Shown here: piece after piece, positions 45,484-55,343 of the stretch
How the letters are laid out: the number at the start of each line of letters is the position of its first letter
Position numbering within the stretch: position 1 is the stretch's first letter
Origin: an uncultured Erythrobacter sp.
GTDB lineage: Bacteria; Pseudomonadota; Alphaproteobacteria; Sphingomonadales; Sphingomonadaceae
Assembly: GCA_913061345.1 (NCBI GenBank)
Contig: CAJXTZ010000001.1
Span: 1 to 64,000, forward strand
Reading direction: 5' to 3'
Length of the DNA: 64,000 nucleotides
The notes under the pieces: model-generated
The model's database searches: none
What the model was told of the DNA's origin: nothing
Seen by the model: only the letters and a program-made list of their open reading frames with translations
Position numbers and translations under genes: made by a program

Positions 45484-45862
45484 ATCAATGAGGGCTTCGC
45501 TCGAAGAGGGTGGACTCGAGGTGGCGACGCCCACGCCTAACCGATACGTTCATCGGCTCGTTCTCTACGTACAGAATTGCCAGTTCGATCAAACAGTTCG
45601 GTGATTACCCGGTGATTGCCAGTAGAGATCTTAAAGCTCAGAAACTCCCATATTAGATAATAGTTTCCGTGCTTTGTCGTGGTTCTGTATATGAAGTCTG
45701 GTACTTTCGATTCAGACGACGCTGATACGGCGGTTTTTGGTAAAAACCTGAGCTTTTGCAGGCTTTTGCCTACTCCACCATTTTCGATCTCTCGCCACGA
45801 ATTCCGCTAAACGAACGGGCCGTTGCCGAACTCGATCGGAAGGTGGGCGGCGCGAACTGTCG
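45484..45862. other. Gene-poor stretch beside adhesin remnant
   Basis: About 380 bp between the adhesin remnant and the integrase fragment. Plus-strand sequence near 45790-45850 reads SPRIPLNERAVAELDRKVGG, which may be a further frame-shifted piece of the integrase. Nothing else is supported. Confidence 0.4.
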
Positions 45863-46111
45863 AAGAAGGGGGGCGTTTTTGCCACATCAAGCAGGGTAGG
45901 GTTCACCGGCTACGCCAAGGGCAAGAAGAAACTGGACGGCCTCATTGAGCAAAAGCTTGGCGAGCCGCTACCACCCTGGCGCGTGCACAACCTTCGGCGC
46001 ACGCTTGCGACCAACTTCCAGCGCCTAGGCGTAGGCTTCGAGGTCACCAAAGCAGGCTTAAACCATGTCAGCGCTCTCTGTTATGCAGCCCTAGGCAGTC
46101 AAATTTCTTAG
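45863..46111 (+). pseudogene. Tyrosine recombinase C-terminal remnant
   Basis: In the frame of 45902 the plus strand reads FATSSRVGFTGYAKGKKKLD, GLIEQKLGEPLPPWRVHNLR and RTLATNFQRLGVGFEVTKAG with LNHVS, then a stop at 46109-46111. This is the catalytic Arg-x-x-His-x-Leu-Arg-Arg-Thr region of a phage-type integrase (here VHNLRRTLATN) and part of the following HVS box. The N-terminal half is missing and the tyrosine end is cut. It is not the same integrase as the one at 3482-4058. Confidence 0.75.
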
Positions 46112-46202
46112 CGCCCAATCTGACAAATTAAGAGGCAGAATTGCTACTGAAGGAGAGCTCGCTGAGAGCGCGCTTAAGTCGTCATATCTTGCGAATTCTC
46201 GC

Positions 46203-47261
46203 TTAGCTAACCTTGTGCGAATCGGTTGATGCCCGTTTCGCCCTACGCTCTGAATGGCGCTGGCGCCTCTTCTCCAGCAGCTCAGCATCGACGGGAGCAT
46301 CCAGCATTGTATCGGCCATCACTGCGCCCCGTTCGCCAATCGGACGATCCTCACCAACGGTCGTATCCACATGGGTCTGCCGCTCTATCTCTGCATTCAG
46401 TAGCGCACCGACCAAAATGGCGTAGCTTGTCAGGAACAACCACATCAAGAACACCACGATTGCCGATAGCGAACCATAGGTAGCGTTGTAATCGCTGACA
46501 TAGCGGACATAGAGCGAAAAGCTGAACGACACCGCGACCCATGCGAAGGTCGCTAACAGTGATCCGGGCGAGAGCCAGCGCCACTTCGCCGATCGACGGT
46601 CCGGACCGTAACGCATGATTAGCGCAAAACCGGTGGTGCCCAGCACCATTGCCAGAAACCAGGCGAGCAGCTTGTAGAACCCTTCTGCCACAGGCCCAAT
46701 CAAATCGCCCGTCTGCGTTTGAAGCCATGTTACGACACCGCCGCTGACCAAACCGGTCAGTGCGATCATAACAGCCGCTGCAGTCAAGCCAATGGCTTGC
46801 AGCGTCTTGGAGATGATGTTGCGCGATTCGCGTTCCGAGTTGATTATGTTGAGCGCGCCGATCAGTCCGTTGGCCGCACGCATCCCCCCGAAAATGGCGA
46901 GAGCGAGAGAAAGAAACAGGGTAAGGCCCGTCACCCCCGAACTGGTGGTGACAACTGCGAGTAATTGTTCTTCAATCATACCGGCGGCTTCTGCCGGAAC
47001 CAGCTCCACAATGGTCATCATCTGGCGCTGCACGGTGTTTACATTGCCCAGCAGACCATAGGTCATCACTGTAGCGGCCAGCAGCGGCGTAATTGCAAGG
47101 AACACGAAGAATGCCGTGCCCCCGGCCAGCAGGGGCAAATTGTGGAATCCCATCATTATCCACATTCGCTTGACGATTTGCTTCCAGGCGGCCCACGGCA
47201 GGCCAAGCGGGGAAGCGGCATTTGCGCCGGGCGGGCTATCGTCTATAGGCTGTCGCTTCAT
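46203..47261 (-). CDS. YihY/BrkB-family membrane protein
   Basis: A 352-residue inner-membrane protein of the YihY/virulence factor BrkB family. Six or so helices span residues 40-290. The conserved opening NLPLLAGGTAFFVFLAITPL lies at 41-60 and the YNATYGSLSAIVVFLMWLFL segment near 260-280, both typical. The C-terminal 50 residues are charged and cytoplasmic. Function of the family is unknown; an early RNase BN name for it was withdrawn. It is divergent from TamA, with their starts 104 bp apart. Confidence 0.9.
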   Translation of the reverse strand: MKRQPIDDSPPGANAASPLGLPWAAWKQIVKRMWIMMGFHNLPLLAGGTAFFVFLAITPLLAATVMTYGLLGNVNTVQRQMMTIVELVPAEAAGMIEEQLLAVVTTSSGVTGLTLFLSLALAIFGGMRAANGLIGALNIINSERESRNIISKTLQAIGLTAAAVMIALTGLVSGGVVTWLQTQTGDLIGPVAEGFYKLLAWFLAMVLGTTGFALIMRYGPDRRSAKWRWLSPGSLLATFAWVAVSFSFSLYVRYVSDYNATYGSLSAIVVFLMWLFLTSYAILVGALLNAEIERQTHVDTTVGEDRPIGERGAVMADTMLDAPVDAELLEKRRQRHSERRAKRASTDSHKVS

Positions 47262-47364
47262 AGTGAGGTATTAGCCCTTTCGTATCATGCTGAAAAGGCA
47301 CCGGTTCTTATTCCGGTTGCCTGATGCGTTTCATACGCAGGAAAGAACCAAATTCGTAGATCCA

Positions 47365-49683
47365 ATGGCGGTAGCAACGACAGGTTTCATCTTTCGCGCC
47401 CGCCTTCGTGGCGGGCTCTCCGGATTAGTTATCGCAGTGGCTTGGCTATCTGCGCAAACGGCGCTCGCGCAAGATGATGGCCAGCAAGACGATGAAGGAG
47501 AGCTGGAAGCTGGGGCGATCCCCGTTCCGTCGCCTCCGTCCGGAGCAGGATTGCCACCGGTCGAGGAGATAATCTCCGACGAGGAATTTAGCAACGAGAT
47601 ACCGGAATTGGGGGAGGACGACCCCGAATTGCAGTCCGAGCTGGAAAGCATCGAAGAATTTGAACGCCGATTCGCTGAAGAAAACCCAGATGCGGATGCG
47701 GACACCTTCACAGCTGAGACGTCATTGCTCCTGCCCGAGCTTGTCGATGGCGACCGCAACGAGGAAATCGCTGACGCCCCGATTCGCGATACCGAATTGC
47801 TCGAACCACTATCGCCATTGGAGGAATTCGAGGTTCGCGATATCGAGTTCGCTGAAGACGCAAGTGATGACGAAGTCTTGACCGTCGAATATGGCATCGC
47901 CCTAAATGGCCTTGAAGAAGCCGACGAACAGACCGAAATCGATCTCGCTGGAACGTTCAGAGGCCTTTCCGCGCTTGAGAACAATGGTGGCGAGGTCTCG
48001 AACGTCGCGATGCTTGCGGCGCGGGTAGAGGAGGACAGCTTCCTGCTCCAGCGGTTGCTACGCTCCGAAGGCTGGTATGATGCGAAGGTCGAGACGAGTA
48101 TCGAACGATCCGAGGCGGAAAACGGACAACCGCTGACCGCTATTTTGAATGCCGCGCCGGGCACGCGTTTTGTATTCTCCGACATTGTCATCGAAGCACA
48201 GCCGACCACCCCGACCGATCTGATTCGCGAGAATCTCGCCTTGCAGGTTGGAGAGCCGATTATCGCCACGCGTGTACAGGGGGCCGAGGCGCAGGTTGCC
48301 GTAGCCTTGCCGCAACAAGGCTATCCCTTTGTGAAAATCGGGCAGCGGGATATTCTACTGGATCAGGAAACATCGGACGGCGTCTATACATTGTCCGTCG
48401 ATACCGGGCCGCGCGCGCGGTTTGGCGGGTTTACCACCATCGGCGACCTGGCTTTCGATGCAGAGCACATTGGTGTTCTGGCGCGGTTCGAGCGCGGCGA
48501 ATTGTATGACAGCCACAAGGTGGACGATCTGCGTGATGCGTTGGTCGCTACCGGCCTGTTCAATACCGTCACGGTGCAACCCGAACAGACTGGCGAAGTG
48601 GCAGAAGACGATACCCAATTCGTCAGCATCGCAGTCGAACAGAATGCCGGGCCGCCACGTTCGCTGGGGGCCAGCGCCGGTTTTGGCACCGGACAGGGCT
48701 TCCTGCTGGAAGGCAGCTGGACCCATCGCAACCTTTTCCCGCCCGAAGGTGCGTTAATCGCTTCGGCGGTGCTTGGCACGCAGGAACAGGGTGCTGGCGT
48801 GACGTTTCGCCGGTCAAACGCCGGTCGCCGCGATCGGACGGTAGAAATCGGACTGAACGCGTCGCACACAAATTACGATGCATTCGAGGCGTTTACTGGT
48901 CGGCTGGGCGGGCTTATCAGCTATTCCTCCACCCCCCTCTGGCAAAAGCGTTTCACCTTTGCCTATGGCGCAGAAGTCATCGCGTCGGTCGAGGAAAGCT
49001 TCGACTTCGATCTGGGCGAGCGCGTGGATCGGACCTACTTTATCGGCGCGCTGACGGGCCAGGCCGGCTTCGACACCACCACCAGTCTGCTTGACCCTAC
49101 CAGTGGCTTTCGCCTGCGCGCATTCGTGCAGCCTGAAGGTTCGTTGCAGGACGGATTCAGCCCTTATGTTCGCGGCATATTGGATAGCTCGGCCTATTTT
49201 CCCATCGGCGATTCTATCGTGCTGGCGAGCCGCTTGAGAGTCGGCTCGATACAGGGGGTGGACCGGTCGGACATCGCACCATCACGACGTTTTTACGCAG
49301 GCGGCGGCGGCTCTGTGCGTGGCTTTGGCTTCCAGCAACTTGGCCCCAAGGTGCAGGAACGCAATCCGGATTTCGATCCAGACGATCCAGAGGAGACCGC
49401 AGACGAATTCGACCTGAACCCGATTGGTGGACTGGCCGTGAATGAGGTTGCTGCCGAAGTGCGCTACCGCTTCGGTGATTTCGGCGTCGTCGGTTTTGTC
49501 GACGCAGGGCAGGTCTATGAAGGCTCGACCCCGGATTTTTCTGGCCTGCGTTACGGGGCAGGCGTCGGCGGTCGCTATTATACCAATTTCGGGCCGCTGC
49601 GTTTCGATATTGCCATGCCGCTGGACAGACAGCCAGGTGAAAGCTCTTTCGCCGTCTATATCTCGATCGGGCAGGCGTTCTGA
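47365..49683 (+). CDS. tamA: TamA, outer-membrane autotransporter assembly factor
   Basis: An Omp85-family protein of 772 residues from ATG 47365, where a signal peptide begins (FRARLRGGLSGLVIAVAWLS to AQTALAQ); ATG 47287 would add 26 residues. POTRA domains run from about residue 180 to 410 (LRSEGWYDAKVETSIERSE, LDQETSDGVYTLSVDTGPRA, FERGELYDSHKVDDLRDAL). A beta-barrel follows and ends FAVYISIGQAF, with the RRFYAGGGGSVRGFGFQQLG motif of the barrel lid. Residues 27-165 of the precursor are strikingly acidic, rich in Asp and Glu, and not part of a known domain. With TamB it helps insert outer-membrane proteins such as autotransporters. Confidence 0.9.
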   Translation: MAVATTGFIFRARLRGGLSGLVIAVAWLSAQTALAQDDGQQDDEGELEAGAIPVPSPPSGAGLPPVEEIISDEEFSNEIPELGEDDPELQSELESIEEFERRFAEENPDADADTFTAETSLLLPELVDGDRNEEIADAPIRDTELLEPLSPLEEFEVRDIEFAEDASDDEVLTVEYGIALNGLEEADEQTEIDLAGTFRGLSALENNGGEVSNVAMLAARVEEDSFLLQRLLRSEGWYDAKVETSIERSEAENGQPLTAILNAAPGTRFVFSDIVIEAQPTTPTDLIRENLALQVGEPIIATRVQGAEAQVAVALPQQGYPFVKIGQRDILLDQETSDGVYTLSVDTGPRARFGGFTTIGDLAFDAEHIGVLARFERGELYDSHKVDDLRDALVATGLFNTVTVQPEQTGEVAEDDTQFVSIAVEQNAGPPRSLGASAGFGTGQGFLLEGSWTHRNLFPPEGALIASAVLGTQEQGAGVTFRRSNAGRRDRTVEIGLNASHTNYDAFEAFTGRLGGLISYSSTPLWQKRFTFAYGAEVIASVEESFDFDLGERVDRTYFIGALTGQAGFDTTTSLLDPTSGFRLRAFVQPEGSLQDGFSPYVRGILDSSAYFPIGDSIVLASRLRVGSIQGVDRSDIAPSRRFYAGGGGSVRGFGFQQLGPKVQERNPDFDPDDPEETADEFDLNPIGGLAVNEVAAEVRYRFGDFGVVGFVDAGQVYEGSTPDFSGLRYGAGVGGRYYTNFGPLRFDIAMPLDRQPGESSFAVYISIGQAF

Positions 49684-52600
49684 TGGTCGAGGATATTGCG
49701 ACGATCGAAACCGAAGATCAGCCGAGGGCCGAAAGGCCGCAAAGTCACCGATGGAAGACCGTCGGGAAAATACTGGTGTTCATACTGTTGGGGCTGATCC
49801 TGCTGATTGGCACAGTGCTGCTTGGCATAAACACAGATCCGGGCCGCAAATTTGTCGCCCAGCAGATTGAGGCGCTCGAATTCGAGAACGGTATGGCTAT
49901 CGGGATCGAGGAGATTGACGGCTCGCTCTATAGCGAGATGAGTATTCGTGGGCTGACGATTTCAGACCCGCAGGGCGTTTTCTTCCGCTCGCCCGAAGTG
50001 GTCATGGATTGGCACCCCTTCGCTTTCATAAACAGCCATATCGATATCGATGCGCTGACGGCCGAGACGATGGTGCTGGAACGGCTGCCGGAGTTCAACG
50101 AAACCCCACCGACCGACGGACCGCTCCTGCCCGATTATGATATCGATATCGATCGGGTGGAGATTACCGAGTTCATGGCGGAGGCTCCCGTATCCGGCGA
50201 GCCCCGCGCCGCCACACTGTCCGGCTATGTGCATATTGCCGATGCGCGGGCGAAGGTGAATTTGAACGGTGCGACCGTCGCAGGTGCAGGGCGAGCTGGC
50301 GGTGATCGTATCGCCTTGATGCTCGACGCAGTTCCCGAAGAAAAAAAGCTGGATCTCGACCTCGATCTCCAGGCACCCGGAGACGGCGTGATCGCTGCGC
50401 TTGTCGGGTTGACCGAGCCGCTTGATCTGCAACTTAAGGGAGATGGTGACTGGGCCGAGTGGAACGGCACGCTAGACGCAGACTTTGGCGATGCGCCGCT
50501 TGCCGATCTTGAGTTGGCGGCACGTGATGGCACGTTCAGGATCGTCGGGTCGGCCCTACTGCAAAAATTCGCACCGTCTTCCACCGCGGCATTGCTGGGC
50601 GAGGTCACCAATATTGACATCACCACCGCGCTGGAGGAACGCCGTGCGACAGTCGCGGCTCAGATATCCAGCGATGCGTTCAACCTGGACGCCAATGGCG
50701 AAATTGATCTTGGAGCGAACAGTTTCGATGATTTCACGGCAGTCTTCGTGCTGCTTGAGCCCTCTACTCTCGCTCCAAACCTCCGAGGACGCGGCATCCG
50801 TGCGATGCTGATGATGGATGGCGCTTTCGCCACGCCTGCGGTGGAATACGATATCCGTGCCACGCAGATCGTGATGAACGATATGGGTATCCAAGATCTG
50901 CGCGCGCAGGGCCGAACCGAAGTTAATACGGCGAGCATGATTGTGCCGGTCTCGGCGACAGCTAAACGTATAACCGGCCTCGACATGGTAGCAGGCGGAA
51001 AGCTTGCCAATATCCGGCTTGACGGCGATATCGCAATCGAAGGCACGCGTATCCTGTCGGACAACATGCGCCTTCGTTCCGACCGTATTGATGCGACGCT
51101 GCTCCTGTTGGCCAATACGGCAGAGGGACTCTATACTGGCGCAGTCGATGGGCGGATCGATGACTACCGGCTGGAAAGCGTCGGCATATTCAACTTTAAA
51201 ACTGACATGGAATTGCAGGCACGCGCGAATGGAGCCTTCGCCCTGACCGGAAAGGTTCAGGCGCGTTCTACCCGATTGCTAAATGAATCCATGCGCGAGT
51301 ATCTCGGCGGCAATCTGACCGCCTCCAGCGACATTGCCTACGGAACGGACGGCATTGCCCGCTTTGCCAATTTGCGAATGAATTCGCCTTTGCTGCGGGT
51401 TACTGACGGGCGTGGGGCCTATAATACCAACGGCCATATCAACCTGACTGCCAGCGCGATATCGGAACCATACGGGCCGGTAGATGTGCGCGTGGCCGGC
51501 ACCCTTACCAACCTCAACGCCACCATAAATGCGCAGAGTCCGGGCTTGGCTATCGGTCTCACCAATCTCACTGCAAACATTCGCGGCGATAATGGCGATT
51601 ACCGCATCGATGCCAGCGGGAACACCGATTACGGGTCATTTACGGCCGATGCTACCGTAACGACCGCTAGCGATCCGTTGGCTCTCACCATCAGCCGAGC
51701 GGACTTTGCCGGGATCGCTTTGTCAGGACGGGTGCAGCAGAGTGCCGCTGGGCCTTTCGTGGGGCAACTGGATGCCAATGGCCGCGGACTTGGCGGCATT
51801 GTAAGACTGGAGGCGACGGGCGAATATCAATCGGCTGTCGTCAACCTGCGCGCCAACAATACCAGGCTAGGCGGACCTTCCAACATCCGCATCGGTTCTG
51901 CGATCGTGGATGCCGAGGTGGTTCTTTACGAAACGCCGCAATTGGTGGCCGATATCCAACTCGCCGACACCACTTATGGCGCGTTCAATATCAGCATTAT
52001 GCGTGCGCTAGTCGATTATCGCGGCGGTCGGGGCAATGCCAAATTGCTGGTAGAGGGGACCAACGGCGTGCCGTTCCGAGTTTCCGCCAACGCCGATCTG
52101 CAACCCGAGCTGTGGCGCGCATCGCTGCAAGGTAGAGCGCGCGGAATCACGTTCCGAACGACCGCTCCTGCAAGGATCATCCCGGCTGAGAGAACGTATA
52201 AATTGCTCCCGACGAATATCGATTTTGGGCAGGGTAGCGTCCGGCTCGCGGGTGAATATGGCGAGGGGTTGAAGGTACAGAGCCGTCTGGATTCCTTCGA
52301 TCTGGCAATCGCCAACGCTTTCCAGCCCGGTTTGGGACTTGGCGGCACGGCGACAGGAAGCCTCGATTTCGCGCAAGCCTCCCCAACCAGCTTTCCCGTT
52401 GCCGATGCGCGGCTGCGGATTGCAGACTTCACCCGCACCACGGCAGTATCGGTTAGCCAGCCGGTCAATGTCAGCTTCGTCGGACAGCTGCAAAACAGTG
52501 GTAGTGCAGCGCGCGCGGTCATCCGACAACGCGGCAGCGTTATCGGGCGCTTGAATGCGGCGCTCACCCCAGTCCCGCCCGGTAATGGAGGGTGGACTGA

Positions 52601-53924
52601 GCGGTTGATGCTGGCACAATTAGGCGGTGGCATTCGCTATAATGGCCCCGCCGATACATTGTTCTCACTAACGGGGCAGGCAGACCAGAGACTGTCAGGC
52701 GCGCTGGGCGTGGCTGCGGACTTTACAGGCCGCGTATCCGCGCCGGAGCTAGCCGGGATTGTCCGCGCCAATAATCTTACCTACGAAAACCAGACCTATG
52801 GCACGCGGCTGAGCAATATGGCGCTACGCGGGCGTTTCACTGGCGACCGGTTGGAAATCGAGCAGTTGCAGGCCAATGCAGGTGATGGCACGGTGTCGGC
52901 CAGCGGCTATGTCAGCCTAGCCGCCGATCGTGGCTATCCAATGGATGTGCAGGTCGATTTGGATGAAGCGCGGCTTGCGCGCAGCAGCGCCATCGACGCG
53001 ACCGCGACGGGCAATCTCTCCCTAACCAAATCCGCCGGGCAAACCGCTCTGCTTTCGGGCCGTATTCTCCTGCCCGAAACGCGCTATGAGATCATCCGCC
53101 AAGGTGCCGTCGAAGTGCCTGAGCTTCAGGGGGTGCGCTTCAAGCCACCGCGCGGTCGACCGCGTGTGACCGGTGATGAACCAGCCACCCCATCGGGGGG
53201 CGCTTTCGACTTGTTACGATTGGACATCGCCTTGGTCGCGCCGGAAAAGCTCTATGTGTCCGGTATGGGGCTGGAAAGCGAATGGAGCGCAGATATGCGC
53301 ATTCGCGGTACCAGCGCCATGCCGAGCATATCGGGCGGGGTTGAATTGGTGCGCGGGACACTCGGCTTCGCAGGTAAGTCTTTCGATCTGATCGAGGGCA
53401 ATGTCCAGTTCACCGGGGGGCGCGAGCTTGATCCGCGTATTACGCTCGTTGCGAGCGAGGATATCGAAGGCATCACGGTCAACGTTAATGTCAGCGGCAA
53501 GGCATTGGACCCGCAAATTGCCTTTTCCAGCACGCCCGGCCTGCCGCAGGACGAGATCATTTCACGTATTCTGTTTGGTAGTTCGGTCGCGAATCTTTCA
53601 GCCATTCAGGCTGTGCAACTGGCAGCCTCGCTCAATTCGCTTCGCGGCGGCGGCGGCGGGCTCAACCCACTGGGCACATTGCGTTCGGCGACAGGCGTTG
53701 ACCGCCTGCGCATCCTCGGTGGGGACGAAGCCAGTGGGCGCGGCACCGCGCTTGCAGCAGGCCAGTATCTGACCGACGACATTTACATCGAGATCATCAC
53801 CGACGGACGTGGTTTCACCGCAACCCAGCTCGAAGTGGCGCTGACACCGGTGTTGTCCGTGCTCAGTCAAGCAGGCGGCAGCGGCGGAACGAATGTGAAC
53901 GTACAATACCAGATCGAGTATTAA
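49683..53924 (+). CDS. tamB: TamB, translocation and assembly module inner-membrane component
   Basis: A 1413-residue envelope-spanning protein. One N-terminal membrane helix lies at about residues 28-50 (ILVFILLGLILLIGTVLLGI). The rest is a long beta-taco built of repeated amphipathic strands, ending in the DUF490/TamB C-terminal domain (about 1080-1413) with ALDPQIAFSSTPGLPQDEII, SRILFG and the terminal VNVQYQIEY. It bridges inner membrane and TamA and is linked to outer-membrane protein assembly and lipid transport. Its ATG overlaps the TamA stop by one base. The downstream 55-residue gene overlaps its stop in the same way. Confidence 0.93.
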   Translation: MVEDIATIETEDQPRAERPQSHRWKTVGKILVFILLGLILLIGTVLLGINTDPGRKFVAQQIEALEFENGMAIGIEEIDGSLYSEMSIRGLTISDPQGVFFRSPEVVMDWHPFAFINSHIDIDALTAETMVLERLPEFNETPPTDGPLLPDYDIDIDRVEITEFMAEAPVSGEPRAATLSGYVHIADARAKVNLNGATVAGAGRAGGDRIALMLDAVPEEKKLDLDLDLQAPGDGVIAALVGLTEPLDLQLKGDGDWAEWNGTLDADFGDAPLADLELAARDGTFRIVGSALLQKFAPSSTAALLGEVTNIDITTALEERRATVAAQISSDAFNLDANGEIDLGANSFDDFTAVFVLLEPSTLAPNLRGRGIRAMLMMDGAFATPAVEYDIRATQIVMNDMGIQDLRAQGRTEVNTASMIVPVSATAKRITGLDMVAGGKLANIRLDGDIAIEGTRILSDNMRLRSDRIDATLLLLANTAEGLYTGAVDGRIDDYRLESVGIFNFKTDMELQARANGAFALTGKVQARSTRLLNESMREYLGGNLTASSDIAYGTDGIARFANLRMNSPLLRVTDGRGAYNTNGHINLTASAISEPYGPVDVRVAGTLTNLNATINAQSPGLAIGLTNLTANIRGDNGDYRIDASGNTDYGSFTADATVTTASDPLALTISRADFAGIALSGRVQQSAAGPFVGQLDANGRGLGGIVRLEATGEYQSAVVNLRANNTRLGGPSNIRIGSAIVDAEVVLYETPQLVADIQLADTTYGAFNISIMRALVDYRGGRGNAKLLVEGTNGVPFRVSANADLQPELWRASLQGRARGITFRTTAPARIIPAERTYKLLPTNIDFGQGSVRLAGEYGEGLKVQSRLDSFDLAIANAFQPGLGLGGTATGSLDFAQASPTSFPVADARLRIADFTRTTAVSVSQPVNVSFVGQLQNSGSAARAVIRQRGSVIGRLNAALTPVPPGNGGWTERLMLAQLGGGIRYNGPADTLFSLTGQADQRLSGALGVAADFTGRVSAPELAGIVRANNLTYENQTYGTRLSNMALRGRFTGDRLEIEQLQANAGDGTVSASGYVSLAADRGYPMDVQVDLDEARLARSSAIDATATGNLSLTKSAGQTALLSGRILLPETRYEIIRQGAVEVPELQGVRFKPPRGRPRVTGDEPATPSGGAFDLLRLDIALVAPEKLYVSGMGLESEWSADMRIRGTSAMPSISGGVELVRGTLGFAGKSFDLIEGNVQFTGGRELDPRITLVASEDIEGITVNVNVSGKALDPQIAFSSTPGLPQDEIISRILFGSSVANLSAIQAVQLAASLNSLRGGGGGLNPLGTLRSATGVDRLRILGGDEASGRGTALAAGQYLTDDIYIEIITDGRGFTATQLEVALTPVLSVLSQAGGSGGTNVNVQYQIEY

Positions 53925-54091
53925 TGCGGCCCGCAATCGTCCTGCTTGTTTTGGCTGCCGGTTTACTGGCGGTGGTCCTCCTTCGAAAGGAGCGGGAAGC
54001 CAGCTTCGATGCGCGCTATGACCGGACCGAAGAACGTATCCGCGTTCTGGCCGATGACATCACTGAAGATCTAAGCGAAACCGATGAATGA
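53924..54091 (+). CDS. Small single-pass membrane protein after TamB
   Basis: A 55-residue protein whose ATG overlaps the TamB stop (TAATG). Residues 3-20 are a hydrophobic helix (PAIVLLVLAAGLLAVVLL). The rest is charged and helical (ERIRVLADDITEDL) and ends in an acidic tail. Coupled translation and normal composition suggest a real gene rather than chance. I recognise no family. It may be an accessory to the TamAB complex. Confidence 0.6.
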   Translation: MRPAIVLLVLAAGLLAVVLLRKEREASFDARYDRTEERIRVLADDITEDLSETDE

Positions 54092-54758
54092 CGTCTTGTG
54101 AAATCGAAAACACTAAGAAAACAGACCTCCGCCCAACCTCATGCCAGAAGGTTGGACACAAGGGATGACCGTGCCACACGTGATATGTAGCTGACCGCCT
54201 TAGGTTAAAACGCGGCTACGAAGTTGCCAGTTCGCTTTCGGGGTCCTCAGCGCGAAATGCGCCTCTGACAAAGGGGGCAACCTAAAGCGGAAAGTCCGTT
54301 TTCGGTTAAAAATCAGTCATTGCAGAGAAAACGCGACGAAAAACCTCACAAGTCAAAACAGTCCGTGATCATGTTGGCACGGGGTCAGCGGCCACTTGGC
54401 ATTGGGCTAATTCGTTCCGGAAAAGGTAGGGCCGCTCACTGCGTTCATGCGTCCAACCGAAATTGTCGATCGCGCATGCTTGCCGAATGATGGGCCTACG
54501 CCTCCGCCTTTTTTACAGATGTTGGCGATGGTAAGATTGTGCAATAACCTGCGGTAGAAGCTTTTCAGTCATCCTAGTGTCGACCTAGATTTCATTGGGC
54601 GTTTTGCTCCGCGTCCTCTTCAAATTTGAAGAGGAACATTTGGTCGCCTCAGAGCTCGGTTGGTCTTAGCCCCTGCCCCACGACTTATCATACTGTTTAC
54701 GTAACGATTTGATTATTAACTTGCTGCTGGACGTTTAGCTAGTATTGCAAAGTCTTAG
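54092..54758. other. Intergenic region upstream of sigma factor
   Basis: About 670 bp. It holds a hairpin at 54133-54155 near the end of the tam operon, and an AT-rich stretch at 54690-54740 that probably carries the sigma factor promoter. No gene is supported. Confidence 0.45.
54133..54155 (+). terminator. Hairpin after tam operon
   Basis: CCAACCT at 54133-54139 pairs with AGGTTGG at 54149-54155 across a 9-base loop, 42 bp after the last stop codon. No T-run follows, so a Rho-independent terminator is only possible. Confidence 0.4.
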
Positions 54759-55343
54759 ATGGTCAAAATAGTGCAACCCTCACCAGCAGACCGGCGAGCC
54801 CGTCTCGAGAATGCGCTTCAACAGGTCGCCGACGGTGATCGTCAGCCCTTGCGTCTGATCTTTGATCTGACATCGTCGAAGTTATTGGCAGTGATCCTGC
54901 AGATCGTTCGTGAACGCGATGCCGCAGAGGATGTACTGCAGAATGTCTTTATCAAGGTCTGGCAAAGTGCCGGGCGCTTCGACACGACCCGCGCAAGCCC
55001 GATCACCTGGCTCTGCACTATCGCACGAAATTCAGCTATAGATTCGGTGCGCAAATCCGGGCGACGTGGTGAGGTTTCAGACGATGTCTTGCCGGATATC
55101 GAGGATGAAACGCCTGACGCTGAAGACATGCTGTGCGATGCAGAAGAAAGTGCGAGACTGCAGGACTGTCTCGATAGCCTCAAGTCCGATCATCGCAAAT
55201 GCATTCGCATGGCGTTTTTTCGCGGCTACACACACACCGAGCTATCGCAGGTGCTCGATGTCCCCCTGGGCACTTTGAAGAGCAGGATTCGCCGCGGGCT
55301 TGCCAGCCTTAAGGGTTGCCTTGAAGGTGTCGCAAATGGATAA
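54759..55343 (+). CDS. ECF-type RNA polymerase sigma factor (SigK-like)
   Basis: A 194-residue sigma-70 family ECF factor. Region 2 is at about residues 28-95 (AAEDVLQNVFIKVWQSAGRF and TWLCTIARNSAIDSVRKSG), and region 4 at about 135-185 (SDHRKCIRMAFFRGYTHTEL, SQVLDVPLGTLKSRIRRGL). It would direct transcription of an envelope-linked regulon under control of the anti-sigma factor encoded next, whose start overlaps its stop by 8 bp. Auto-regulation is likely for this class. Target genes may include the DUF4331 and TPR genes downstream, which is inference. Confidence 0.92.
   Translation: MVKIVQPSPADRRARLENALQQVADGDRQPLRLIFDLTSSKLLAVILQIVRERDAAEDVLQNVFIKVWQSAGRFDTTRASPITWLCTIARNSAIDSVRKSGRRGEVSDDVLPDIEDETPDAEDMLCDAEESARLQDCLDSLKSDHRKCIRMAFFRGYTHTELSQVLDVPLGTLKSRIRRGLASLKGCLEGVANG

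Noticed and set aside
47331..48269. 312-codon minus-strand frame opposite tamA
   Set aside because: Very Ser-rich low-complexity translation, an antisense shadow of the acidic TamA region.
54092..54758. Gene in the gap upstream of the sigma factor
   Set aside because: No frame of useful length with a start signal was found on either strand.
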